DNA from: Phlebopus portentosus
Lineage: Eukaryota > Basidiomycota > Agaricomycetes > Boletales > Boletinellaceae
Direction of reading: 5' to 3'
Length of the DNA: 64,000 nt
Assembly (NCBI GenBank): GCA_037892935.1
Contig: JAYXKI010000001.1
Location: 558,001-622,000 of the forward strand
The notes beneath the pieces are model-generated. The model saw only the letters and a list, made by a program, of their open reading frames with translations. It was not told where the DNA came from and ran no database searches. This document shows, in pieces, positions 20,947 to 33,022 of the stretch; position 1 is the first letter of the stretch; every line of letters begins with the position of its first letter. The translations under genes were made by a program, and so were the position numbers.

Positions 20947-23878
20947 TCAAAGCCTGTCATAATACGTGTCGAGAGGCGGGATCTCCGGCTAATGAACGAA
21001 CTCAGTCACGACGAAGCGCAATTTTGACGAAGGTACGTACGCTGAGACCCTTGCGGATTCGGATACCTCGAACAAGCTCTTCAAGTTTGCTACCTTGTTC
21101 GAGCGGTGCTAAAGTCATACCGCAAAATCAGCCACATTCTCTTACTGATGCAGATGTGATATTACATACTTCCGTTCATAACCTCCCAATGATCAAAAAC
21201 CAACTGCGGGAAAGCCTGGCCTTGAGTATGAGATCGAAGGTCGGCTGTGAACCCGAATGACTCGTTGACGGGCAAATACGCTCTGACAGTGAACATCGGC
21301 GTTCCTGAACGTTGTTCTTCATAGAAGACTTGACCACGACGCCTATTTAACACACTATAGATGCCACCGATAGCGTTTCCAGGACACTGTATCTCGACTG
21401 TAAAGTGAACAAACTGTTAGTAAGGAGATAAAGTGCATATAGCTACAACTAACCGAGGTAGATAGGCTCCTGGATGCCTGGAGTCGCTAATAAACATGCT
21501 GCATAGCAAACGCGACGAGTGGCTGGTATGATCTGTCCACCGCCACGGTGGATGGCATCTGCAAGCAGCTAAAGGGTTGAAATTAGACACGATAGTTTAA
21601 ATATGACAAGAATAATTTACCGTAACATCAATGATGTTGAATCGGATACCACGCATGTTCTCTCCGGCGCAGACACCTTCCTTGGTCGCCCACTGGAATC
21701 CGGCAACACATGAATCCTTGATTTCGTTCAAGTATTGCACACCCTTCGTCATATCGACAAGCAAATTCGGGCCAGTTGTCTCAGGACCAAAGCACCAAAT
21801 CTTACGGGCTTCGGCCGAATCCCACCCATACTCATCCGCAAGCACGCGAGCGCGAGCCTTGAAATCGTCTCGCGGTTTGATCTTTCCCACCTCAATAGCC
21901 TTCGAGAGTTCCTCATCGAGAGGTTCAGCTTTAACGTACAAACGATTGTGCTTGTTCTGCGACTTCGAAAGGGCAACGATTGACGACTCGGTCTTGACAG
22001 TCTCACGGTAGTCGACTATAGGATCAGATTTCTTCAGGGGAACGCCAGCGTAATCTTCCTCAAGATCCTTCAAGCAAATCTCGAGGTGCAGTTCACCTGT
22101 ACCGGCAACGATATGTTCGCCAGACTCTGATATCGACGCTTGAACGGCCGGGTCCGACTTCGATAATCGTTTGAGACCTTCGACAAGCTTCGGTAAGTCG
22201 GCCGCGTTCTTGACCTCAACAGCAACCTGCACGACAGGAGAGACGGAGAACTTCATGATCTTCATGTTGTGTGACGTCTCACTCTCCGTGATCGTACCAC
22301 TCTTCAGCAGGAACTGATCGATACCAACGAGGCCGACAATATTACCAGCCGGACAGTCTTCGATTGGCTCGGTGGAACGACCCATCATGAGCACCGTACG
22401 CTTAACAGTGCTGACGAAAAGATCGTCCTTCTTGCCCGGGACGTAGTTGGGGCCCTGGATTCGGTATCTAGGCCCCGAGCGCACGGTACCCGAGAAGACA
22501 CGACCGAAGGCGTAGAAGCGACCACCATCAGAGGCTGGTACCATCTTTGATACGTACAACACGAGGGGAGCCTTCGGATCGCAGTCACGAATACCAATCG
22601 CGGACTCGTCATCCATCGGACCTTCGTACAGATTCTCGACTCGATAGCGTTGAGCTGTTGCCGGGGAGGGAAGATTGATGACAATCATTTCCAACATGGA
22701 ATCGCCAGCTGGCAGGAATTTACGCATGCAAGCTTTCAGGAGAGCTTTATCGTTAAGGTCTTGCTCCTCTTTTGTGAATTTGATGCCAACTCGTTCAAGC
22801 AAGCTGAAAACTAGGTCCTTCTTGGAGTTCATGACCGCATCGAAGATCTTGTAGATGGGATCAAGAACGTACAGATTAAAGGTGCGCTCGAGAGGTTTGC
22901 CGTCAGCGTCCGTTGGCTTTGTCGACCATTTATTCGTCGCAGGATTGACAAAATTATCGCCCCAGAGCTTAGCCATCATCTTCTCCTTATCGACACCGAA
23001 TTTCTTTGCATATCGGCCAGCAAATTGACGGAGGGTGAATCCCCATCCTTGTAAGCCAGAACCGAACGCAACAGTACCCTCGTCCGGATAGACCTGGACA
23101 TCACCAAGGACGGGATCGTGATAAGTAGAGATAATGACGTTTACAGATTCGATTGCTCGAGAAAATGACTGGTAAAGGGACTCCTTGTCGACGTGGAGCT
23201 CGAGAAGAGCACGATCAACCTTGTTGATAACCAAAACGGGCTTGATGCGCTCGGCCAAAGACTGGCGCAATACTGTCTCTGTCTGAACACAGACACCCTC
23301 GATACAATCTACGACCACGAGAGCACCATCGGTGACACGGAGCGCGGCCGTGACTTCCGACGAAAAATCAACGTGCCCAGGAGAATCGATTAGGTTGATG
23401 AGGAACTCGTTGCCTACAGTGAAAAGTTGTATTAGCGCTTCAGTAAATGTGGAGATCGATAACTAGACTGACCGTCCGTTCTTTGCTTGATATCTCCAAT
23501 GTTCTTCTTGTCAAGTTCAAAGAACATTGAGACTGCCGTCGACTTGATCGTGATTCCACGTTCTTTTTCATCTTTTCTTGTATTTGTAAACAGCACCTCA
23601 CCGGCTCTTGCTTGCGCAATTATACCAGCCTTGGAAACAAGGGAGTCAGTCAGGGTGGATTTTCCGTGATCCACTACAAGAAATGTATTGTTATTGACCA
23701 GCTGAGTACGGCTAAAGTTGAAGAGCAACCTACCATGAGCGATAACACTCATGTTTCGGATGTTCGAGGGTCGGTCCATCAGGGCCCGAATCTGGTCTAC
23801 GCTGAAATTACTGTGATACGGCATCGTTGAGAGTGAGAAACGGTCAGCACAATCGTAAATGGAGTCGACATACACCAT
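20947..23878 (-). CDS. elongation factor 2, divergent paralogue (EF2-1)
   Basis: Complete gene with the same intron positions as EF2-2 downstream: after ATG GT, inside the P-loop region (IAH/VDHGKST), before [19 protein letters not shown], after IDVT and after EPIYL, plus small 3' introns. G1 VDHGKST, G3 DSPGHVD and G4 NKVDRALLE are intact. Domain IV keeps the diphthamide loop [11 protein letters not shown]. The protein is full length (about 840 residues) and ends [13 protein letters not shown]. It differs from EF2-2 at many sites that are nearly invariant in eukaryotes: the loop reads [11 protein letters not shown] where EF2-2 and other EF2 proteins have [23 protein letters not shown] replaces [21 protein letters not shown] replaces KGLKPEIPP. 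No frameshift or stop. EF2 moves tRNA and mRNA during translocation. Whether this copy is a working factor or a specialised one is open. Confidence 0.88.
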
Positions 23879-25098
23879 GGTATCTTGTCGTTTAGAAGAG
23901 TATCAACGCAAAATCATGCGAGGTCGAAAAGGATTTTCTCCCAGCAGTAGCTTTAGATACTTAGACGTGTGAGATTCGGAGCCGACGAAGAAGCTTTTGA
24001 GTCATCGTCGGGACGAGGTTTTGACTGAAAGGATCGCGAGCGCATCTTTAGATCTGCTTGTCTCAGATGTTGCAGTGCACCGATAAGTGACTCAACCGCT
24101 GGCAAGCTCTCTCAGTCTACGTACAGCATTCGGCCGGCTAAACAAAGTAATTATAATTCAAATTAATCTGGTCGTCCAGAGAAAATTAGATACGTACTTT
24201 CATGAGTCAGCACCGGCATCCAGAGGAGCGATTTTGACTCGCTCAGCTGCCACCCAACATCACGATGGTTGTTCGAGTCGGCATTTGAGTGAAGTAATAA
24301 CACGGAAAATGCCAAGGCCGGGGAATGTGGTCAACAAAGATTAACATAAATATTTTAACAAAATCGAAAAATAATTCAAACCTCCTCGACGAAATCATAA
24401 TATAGACACGCCTCTAGATCGGTACAAAAAATAAAGAGCGAATAACTGGAGATACGTTAACGACGTGAGATCCGGTCCGGCATTTCCCCTCGTTATTTGT
24501 TTCTATTTGTTCAGTTGGTGTATGCGTGACGTTCTGGTACGAAAATGGCAGGGATCTTGCCTCAATCATACCTTAATAACAAATCATAGAGGAGGAATAT
24601 GTTGAGTCTGACTTGCATGCTGGCAGAGTAAGGTTACACTTGTAAATACCAAGTAATTCTAAGTCACCATCAGCTGTTGGCACATGTAACTTCTAAATGT
24701 AGCAAATGCATCGATCACATTTGTAATCCAGTGTTTAGCAGATGCCGAGTGCATGCTGACTACATTACCTTACAACAGGGGAAACTCCGGGTCTCTATCT
24801 TTTTGTACCGATCAGGCCCTTAGGAGTCTCATGCTGACACAAAAATACAACATCCTTATATTCGTAGCATTTCGTGGCTCATCTAAGCATCTCGTACAAA
24901 CACCAGAACTGCTCAAACACACTCGGCTTCAATTTGCTAGTGGCGGAGGATGGTGGAGGATGATTGATGGATAAAGAACAACAAAGAGATGGAACAGATT
25001 GAAATACACGTTGTAATTGTTAGCACACGCAAAGCATTCTCCGCAATCTTCCTTCAACAAACATGGACAAGCAGGCGGATACCCGAAGTTCACGGCGT
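23879..25098. other. intergenic between the EF2 genes
   Basis: This is the 5' flank of EF2-1 and the 3' flank of EF2-2. It contains A/T-rich stretches around 24340-24430 but no open frame with recognisable motifs and no sign of a third EF2 fragment. Confidence 0.5.
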
Positions 25099-28076
25099 TT
25101 AGAGCTTGTCGTAGTAGGTATCCAGAGGCGGGATTTCGGGCTATTTAAAAGTCAGTCAGTTATACCACAGTGAGAAAGACCAAGCGAGCAGACGAACTTT
25201 GAGACCTTTGCGGATACGGATATTCCTGACAAGTTCTTCAAGTTTGCTACCCTTCTCGATCGGGGCTAAAGTATGACCATGTGTTAATTACAACTTTACA
25301 GTGTCATTGTCAGAGTATACATACATCCGTTCATGACTTCCCAGTGGTCGAAAACGGATTGAGGGAAGGCCTGACCCTGCGTATGTGAACGGAGGTCTGC
25401 CGTGAAGCCGAAGGACTCGTTGACAGGCAAGTAAGCTTTGACAGTGAACATCGGGGTTCCCGGACGTTGTTCTTCAGAGAAGACCTGTCCACGACGTCTG
25501 TTCAAGCAACTGTATATACCACCAATTGCGTTCTCCGGGCACTGGATTTCGACTATGGGAGAAACGGTTGCGTTAGCTTGAATATATCAAACAGGGAATC
25601 GTAGCTTACCAAGGTAGATAGGCTCCTGGATGCCCGGCGTCGCCAACAAACAAGCCGCATAGCAGACACGACGGGTGGTTGGAATGATCTGTCCACCACC
25701 ACGGTGGATGGCATCGGCGTGTAGCTAAACAGCGAAGTAAATGAGGACGATGCGCGCCTAAGACGGTCTGATACGTACCGTAACATCAATGACATTGAAA
25801 CGGACACCACGCATGTTCTCTTCAGCGCAAACACCTTCCTTGGTCGCCCACTGGAATCCGGCAACACATGAATCCTTGATTTCGTTCAAGTATTGCACAC
25901 CCTTCGTTACATCGACGAGCAAGTTCGGGCCAGTCGTCTCAGGGCCGAAACACCAAATCTTACGAGCATCGGTAACATCCCATCCATATTCATCGGCCAG
26001 GATACGTGCACGAGCCTTGAAATCGTCACGAGGGTTGATCTTTCCTGCCTCAATCGCCTTCGAAAGTTCCTCATCAAGTGGTTCCGCCTTGACGTACAGA
26101 CGGTTGTGCTTGTTCTGCGACTTCGAAAGAGCAACAATCGACGACTCGGCCTTGACTGTCTCACGATAGCCAACGACAGGGTCAGACTTCTTCAATGGCA
26201 CACCGGCGTGGTCTTCCTCGAGATCCTTCAAGCAAATCTCAAGGTGAAGCTCGCCGGCACCAGCAACGATATGTTCGCCGGACTCATTAATCGATACCTG
26301 TACACACGGGTCAGACTTCGAAAGACGCTTGAGACCTTCGACAAGCTTCGGTAAGTCGGCCGCGTTCTTGACCTCAACAGCAACCTGAACGACAGGAGAG
26401 ACGGAGAACTTCATGACCTTCATGTTATGTGCCGTCTCGCTCTCCGTGACCGTACCGCTCTTCAGCAGGAACTGATCGATACCAACGAGACCGACAATAT
26501 TACCAGCCGGACAGTCTTCAATGGGCTCGATGTAACGACCCATCATGAGCACCGTACGCTGTACAGCCTTGACGAACAGATCGTCCTTCTTACCCGGAAG
26601 GTAGTTCGGGCCCTGGATTCGGTACTTGGGTCCAGAGCGCACGGTACCCGAGAAGACACGACCGAAGGCGTAAAAGCGACCCTTATCCGAGGTCGGCACC
26701 ATCTTCGACACGTACAATACGAGAGGAGCCTTCGGATCACAGTCACGAATACCGATAGCGGATTCGTCATCCATAGGACCCTCGTACAGAGTCTCGACAC
26801 GGTAACGTTGAGCAGTCGCCGGGGAGGGGAGGTTGATGACAATCATTTCCAGCATGGAATCACCAGCTGGCAGGAATTTACGCATGCAGACTTTGAGAAG
26901 TGCTTTGCCATCAAGGTCCTTCTCTTCCTGAGTGAGTTTAACGTCAAGCTTCTCAAGCATATTGAAGACCTGTTCCTTCTTGAAGTTCATGACAGCGTCG
27001 AAGATCTTGTAGATAGGGTCGAGGACGAACATGTTGAAAGCACGTTCAAGTTGCTTGCCATCAGCATCCGTTGCTTTTGTCGACCACTTCTTCGTCGCTG
27101 GATTAAAGAAGTTGTCACCCCAGAGCTTGGCCATCATCTTTTCTCTATCAACACCAAACTTCTTTGCATATCGGTTGGCAAACTGACGAAGGGTGAAACC
27201 CCATCCATGCAAACCGGAACCGAAAGCGACAGTACCCTGGTCTGGATAGACCTGGACATCACCGAGGACGGGATCGTGGTAAGTGGAAATAATGACATTC
27301 ACAGACTCGATGGTTCGCGAGAATGTCTGGAAGAGGGACTCCTTGTCGACTTGGAGCTCGAGAAGAGCACGGTCCACCTTGTTGATCACCAAGACAGGCC
27401 TGATACGCTCAGCTAGTGCTTGACGCAATACTGTCTCTGTCTGAACGCAGACACCCTCGATACAATCTACGACCACGAGAGCACCGTCGGTGACACGGAG
27501 CGCGGCCGTGACTTCCGATGAGAAATCGACATGTCCGGGAGAATCGATCAAGTTGATCAAGAACTCATTGCCTGGAAACATGAATTCCACTCAAAAACTG
27601 CTGACGAATAAACACTGCATATCAAACTGACCTTCAGTTTTTTGCTTGATGGATCCAAGGTGTTCCTTGTCAACCTCGAAATACATAGAAATAGCTGTCG
27701 ATTTGATCGTGATACCACGTTCTTTTTCGTCTTCTCTTGTATCCGTAAATCGCATGTCACCGGCTTTTGCCTGTGCAATAATACCCGCCTTGGAGACAAG
27801 AGAGTCTGTAAGAGTGGACTTTCCGTGATCCACTGTTAGATTTGAGACGTGAGATTGTAACACTGATCAGAACCCATATGCGCATATAGTCGACAGAGTA
27901 CCTACCATGAGCGATGACACTCATGTTACGGATGTTCGTGGGCTTATCCATCAGGCCCCGAATCTGGTCTACGGTGAAGTTACTGCCAACATCGTCGATA
28001 TCGAAGGCATAGAGAGAGATGTCAGTCAGCGCGATCTTAGAGAGACACAAGGAACGGCAACATCAACATACACCAT
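25099..28076 (-). CDS. elongation factor 2, conserved copy (EF2-2)
   Basis: Cytosolic translation elongation factor 2 (GTPase, about 842 residues). The start ATG GT is split by a 117-nt intron from TAACTTCACC, giving [21 protein letters not shown]1 VDHGKST, G2 [13 protein letters not shown]3 [10 protein letters not shown] and G4 [11 protein letters not shown] follow. Domain II, III and V blocks are typical, for example [20 protein letters not shown] and [19 protein letters not shown]. Domain IV has [19 protein letters not shown] with the diphthamide His. The C-terminus is [13 protein letters not shown], stop at 25099-25101. This copy matches the eukaryotic consensus better than EF2-1 and is probably the main cellular EF2. 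It is divergently arranged with the first agmatinase gene (333 bp between start codons). Confidence 0.95.
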
Positions 28077-28409
28077 GATGTCTAAATTTTTTGCAAAAAC
28101 AGAACCAAAAAGTGTTTTGTATGTAAACGCTCAAGGCGAGGTCTTGCTTGGAGTATATGAAAGTTACTGTCCAAGTCGAGCAAGCCTCGCTGCGACTTTG
28201 ACAAAAAGGGGAAAGGGATGAGAGTGCAACTGCACAGTTTTCCGGGCAGTGGGGTATCGATAAGTTTGATGAGGGCCGGCCGACCCTGCTTTGTCAACTC
28301 TTCGGCACGTGAGTGTCCGTAAATCCAGCCGGAACGGTAACGTAACGGTAGCTCTCATTTCATTTCGTCTATCATATATCACCGGCGTGAGTTCTTGCTT
28401 ATCTTATTC
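28077..28409. promoter_or_regulatory. divergent promoter: EF2-2 / agmatinase-1
   Basis: 333 bp between the start codons of two oppositely transcribed genes. The sequence directly before the agmatinase ATG (gcgtgagttcttgcttatct) recurs almost unchanged before the second agmatinase gene (30411-30433), so the leader was copied with the gene. Confidence 0.55.
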
Positions 28410-30175
28410 ATGTTCAAGCAACTTACTGCGCTTCTACTTCTAATCACAGCGGCTCAGACCCATCGTGATGATGGGAATGAACAAGTTCTCTTGGTAAACG
28501 ACAAATTCACGTCAGAACAATGGTCAAAGAAATACGGTGATCAAATAGACCATGCTTTCTCTGGTCCGCTATCGTTCGAGCGTGTCACGTACGAACGATG
28601 TCTGGACGATACAGAGGTATGGTACCGTATTTCTCTGTTTAGAGATTGGATTGATGTTTGGTCCTCAAGTCAAAGACTCCCTTCGATATTGCAATTCTTG
28701 GAATGCCATTTGATACTGGCGTCTCGTATCGTCCCGGTGCGCGCTTTGGCCCTTTTGCAATCCGCTCGGGTTCGCGCCGGATGTCCGAAGCATGGGGTTA
28801 TACGCTGTCTTGGGGTGTTAATCCCTACTCACTCGGCCCCGAAGTAGTCGATTGCGGTGATGTGTGACGGATTGAGTTCTCATACTCGAATTGTGTGATC
28901 TAAGTCCTACGGTCCCAGGTCCCAGTCTCTCCTTACGACAATACGCTAGCGGTGGATCAGATGGAAGTGGCATACTCGACTTTGCTTTCTCGCCCGGTGA
29001 TGAACGAAACATCATTCGGCAGCAATATCACCAAAGGTCTCGCTCTCGATGACAAGGCGCATCCTCGTATTGTCAGGTCTGTATCGCTTCAATCTAGGTC
29101 TATCTGCAAGCTAACCGACATCATGTACTCCCCTCAGCTTAGGGGGAGACCACACCATTGTTCTACCGATTCTGCGCTCACTGCACAAAGTGTACGGGCG
29201 GGTTTCTGTAATCCACTTTGACGCCCATCTTGACACTTGGGCTGGACTCACTGACCCTGCCTCACGATCACGTATCAATCACGGCACGTTCTTTTATATA
29301 GCATCGAAGGAAGGTCTGATGAGCTCTCGGTGCATTCATGCGGGTATTCGATGCAAGATGGGCGTCAGTAGATTTCCCGAGCAGGTCACCTTAACTGCAT
29401 TCAGTATCGTTAATTGCTTCTGCGAATCACTTAGGGACCCGCTGACTTGGAAAACGACGACTCAGTTGGTTTCCAAGTTATCTCTGCAGATGACATTGAT
29501 GATCTTGGGATTCCGGAAATCATCAAGCGAATCCGGGCACGAGTTGGTGACACGCCAGTCTATCTGAGGTACTTCATCTTTATATCGTCTTGGAGTTCTT
29601 GTTGAGTTGGCGCTTTTATCCAGCCTAGATATTGATGTTCTCGGTGCGAACATACAGTATTGATATATTGCAGCGTCACGGCTTAATATTCATGATCAAT
29701 AATGTTTCTCGGCTATGTCGCAGATCCAGGCATTGCACCTGCCAGTATGTCCTGCCTACTGCAATTACTATTTGATGAAATACTGACCATACTTCCCATT
29801 TCTTCAGCTGGTACCCCTGAGGCTGGTGGATGGACTGCCCGTGAAGTGAAGCGCATCATTCGCGGTCTTGCAGGATTGAACTTCGTGTACGTCTCCGGAG
29901 CCTTTCCTCGAACTCCGCATTGTTAATGCCTGAATCTTGTCCAATACAGAGGTGCAGACGTCGTGGAGGTCTCGCCCAGCTACGATAACGGTAATTTACA
30001 CTCTGCCTTCTGTACCTATAAGTTCTAATGAATCTAATTGTGAATAGCTGAGATCACGGGGATCCTAGCAGCAGACATTGTACACGATTTCCTCGCCATG
30101 ATGCTGACTGACGCGCCTCCTCGTCGTGTAAAGGGCAGGTCAGACCCTTTTCCTGCAGCTGAGAGCGACTTGTGA
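28410..30175 (+). CDS. secreted agmatinase/arginase-family ureohydrolase, copy 1
   Basis: The ATG at 28410 gives a signal peptide, MFKQLTALLLLITAAQTH. Introns split the rest; spliced blocks are ERVTYERCLDDTESKTPFDI, ILGMPFDTGVSYRPGARFGP, WGVNPYSLGPEVVDCGDVPV, a metal motif SLGGDHTIVLPILRSLHKV, VSVIHFDAHLDTWAGL (DAHxDT), SSRCIHAGIRCKMG and LSLDIDVLDPGIAPATGTPE (SxDxDxxDP). It ends with VVEVSPSYDNAEITGILAAD and PAAESDL. All metal-binding residues of the ureohydrolase fold (dinuclear manganese) are present. GVSYRPGARFGP and the C-terminal EVSP block favour agmatinase/guanidinase over arginase. Several donors are weak but usable (GTGTGA, GTCTGT). The signal peptide suggests action outside the cell or in a vacuole. 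The substrate, agmatine or another guanidino compound, is inferred. Confidence 0.85.
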
Positions 30176-30439
30176 GTCGCGGCACATCCGTTTACTGGAT
30201 GTCAAGAGCTTGTATACTGTTCACCCAGTATTACTACTACGCAAAACTAGAAATCATGTTAAAATATAAGAAGTTTTTTTTTGTCATATCTGATCATTCT
30301 CGTTCGGTCCGCAAGTTCTTCTCAACACGTGGTCGCGTATCTCACGGGAAAATGAAGAAACGCGTCTCTTCCTATGCATATTCATATTTAGCTGGTCCGT
30401 TCCCGTTCAAACGTCGTGAGTTCTTGCTTATCTGTCCCC

Positions 30440-32315
30440 ATGTTCAAGCAGCTTATCGCAGCTCTGCTGCTCAACGCAGCGGCTCAAGCGCACCACCACT
30501 ACGACGAAGATGAATACATTTTCTCTATCAACAACAATGATGATTATAAGACAGAACATTGGGCGAAGAAATACGGGAAACAGATAGATCAGACGTTCTC
30601 TGGTCCGTTATCGTTCTCGCATGTTACTTATGAGCGATGTCTGGATGATATTGCGGTATGTTCATGCATTAATATTATCGATGCATGACTTTGAATTGAT
30701 TTTTATATTTTTTGGAATAAAGGCAAAGACACCATTTGATATCGCCATCCTCGGTATGCCGTTTGATACTGGTGTTACCTATCGTCCCGGCGCACGGTTC
30801 GGCCCTTTTGCAATCCGCTCGGGCGCGCGACGACAGCGTGAAACTCGCGGCTACACAATGTCCTGGGGTACTGATCCTTACTCACTCGGTTCGAAAGTCG
30901 TCGATTGCGGTGATGTATGTCATGTCAATTCCTCTCAGCTAAACTGAATGAACTAAATTCAATTTCCTAATTTCGTTGATCGCAAATTTAGGTCCCTGTC
31001 TCTCCTTTTGACAATGCGCTTGCGGTAGATCAGATGGAAGTCGCATACTCGACTTTACTCGCTCGTCCAGTCGCGAATGCGACAGCTTTGGGGAGTAACG
31101 GAACACAGGCTCTCGCTCTGGATGGCAAAGCCCATCCTCGTATCATCAGGTACGCAACAATTTATTATCCTTGCTCACCAAATTTCCGAACACGTTGCAT
31201 CCACAGTCTTGGAGGAGACCATACGATCGTCCTCCCGATCCTCCGCGCACTGCACAAAGTATACGGACCCATCTCCGTAATCCACTTCGACGCGCACCTC
31301 GATACCTGGGCGGCATACCCAGGCCAGGCGACTGAACAATCCCGCGTCACCCACGGCACGTTCTTCTTCCTCGCAGCGGAAGAAGGGCTCATGAGCTCCC
31401 GCTGTATACATGCGGGTATCCGCTGCAAGATGAATGTGCGTTTCCGCGTATTGTGTTTGTGTGGTTATTGATAGAGAGGACTGGTTCTCTCCTTTGTGAT
31501 GCTTAGGGACCTGCGGATTTGCAAAACGACGATACAGTCGGCTTTCAGGTCATCTCTACCGATGATATTGACGACCTCGGTATTCCTGAGATAATCAAGC
31601 GTATCCGGGCGCGAGTAGGAGATACGCCAGTCTACCTGAGGTATGTTAGTGGTTTACTTCTCTGAAAGACATCCTATCTCACTATTGCCTTTTAGCTTGG
31701 ACATTGATGTTCTTGGTGAGAATATATATTCCGGTCGTCGACGTATCAAGCACCTAACACGGATTTCTTCTTCAAATAGACCCGGGCATCGCACCTGCTA
31801 GTAAGCAAGCCATTACCTTCGACTCATACACCTCGCTGCTAACCACTTTTTTTTTACTCTGGTACAGCTGGCACTCCAGAAGCCGGAGGCTGGACATCCC
31901 GAGAAGTGAAGCGCGTTCTCCGAGGTCTAGCAGGCCTCAACTTCGTGTAAGTCACCAATATCACCCCGGCATACACCATCCCGTCCCATATAACCAACCG
32001 ACCGTTCCACTAGCGGTGCGGACGTCGTGGAAGTCGCGCCGGGCTACGACCACGGTACGTGCCCGCGCTCTATCTATCTTCCTCGTCCTCTCAAACTAAC
32101 CCCCTCACTCGTTCGCGGCGAACCGCTTTTTACAACTCCATCTTAAAATAATTATGATCTACGTAGCTGAGATAACGGGCATCGCAGCGGCCGACATCGT
32201 GCATGACTTCCTCGCTATGATGCTCACCGACGCTCCTCCCGGCGGTGCGAAGACTCGTCTCCCCGTCCGAGGAGGAGTCGATTCCCAGTTCTCTCCTGTA
32301 AAAGGCGAACTGTAA
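30440..32315 (+). CDS. secreted agmatinase/arginase-family ureohydrolase, copy 2
   Basis: Tandem paralogue of the gene at 28410-30175, same strand, 264 bp apart and with the same intron positions. Signal peptide MFKQLIAALLLNAAAQAH, then a His/Asp-rich stretch HHHYDEDEY. Spliced core: AAKTPFDIAILGMPFDTGVT, YRPGARFGPFAIRSGARRQR, VPVSPFDNALAVDQMEVAYS, SLGGDHTIVLPILRALHKVY, HFDAHLDTWAAYPGQ, RCIHAGIRCKMNGPADLQND, LSLDIDVLDPGIAPATGTPE, GADVVEVAPGYDHAEITGIA, ending SPVKGEL. Metal ligands are intact. Donors are mostly canonical (GTACGC, GTGAGA), in contrast to copy 1. The intergenic piece before it repeats part of the copy-1 leader. Confidence 0.88.
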
Positions 32316-33022
32316 CGGCGTAAAAAAGTAAGTTGAGTCGCCTTTCGAGAGAAGCCTGGGTTTGGAGCAAAGTAGCACAAAGTGAAGATATGATTTACGA
32401 GGCTATGATAGATTTCGTAGAACCATCTTTATTTGAATTTTCCTCCCGACTCGCAAAAGATCAAACCGATGTTTTTCAAGTTTGGAATCTTCACCTTCTT
32501 CTCTCCTCTTCTCTTTTGATTTCGGGTATTTCAAGCTTAAATGGCATTTAGAAATAGAACAAAAAAGGGGAAAGTCCGTATGAAGCTGAATAACTTATGA
32601 CGAGCAAGCTGGAGAAAGAAAAAAAGCTACAATGACGGATGACGACGGCTCGGAGTAACGGACGCTGGACGAGGGGTCACGTTAGGCGGAGCGAAGAAAG
32701 ACAAACGAACAAACGAAACAAGACGGACGAGGAAAGAACGAAAATGAGCGAGTAAAAGGAGCTGCAGGAGAGGTAAGAGGAGAACGTTATGTACTTGATG
32801 TGTTTGTTATATAGGGCATCCGGTCGTATCTACGCAATATCGTCATGCAGACATACAGAACAAGAAAAGAAAAAGCAAGAAGGCAGCCTACGAAAGAGGA
32901 GAGAATCGACAAATATGCGGGTGCCCCCGCCTCTCGAGCTGAGTACCCCATCCGTCCGCTCTATCGCTTCGTCCACAAAAATCATCTTACACTGCGCCCC
33001 TCCCATCGTTTTACCCCCCCGC
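32316..33022. other. convergent intergenic region
   Basis: This lies between the 3' ends of agmatinase-2 and the PalI-like gene. A purine-rich stretch runs from about 32550 to 32780. No gene recognised. Confidence 0.5.

Noticed and set aside
26427..27416. 329-codon plus-strand open frame
   Set aside because: It lies antisense to EF2-2. The opposite strand has a full EF2 with all GTPase motifs; the plus frame is open only because of strong codon bias there.
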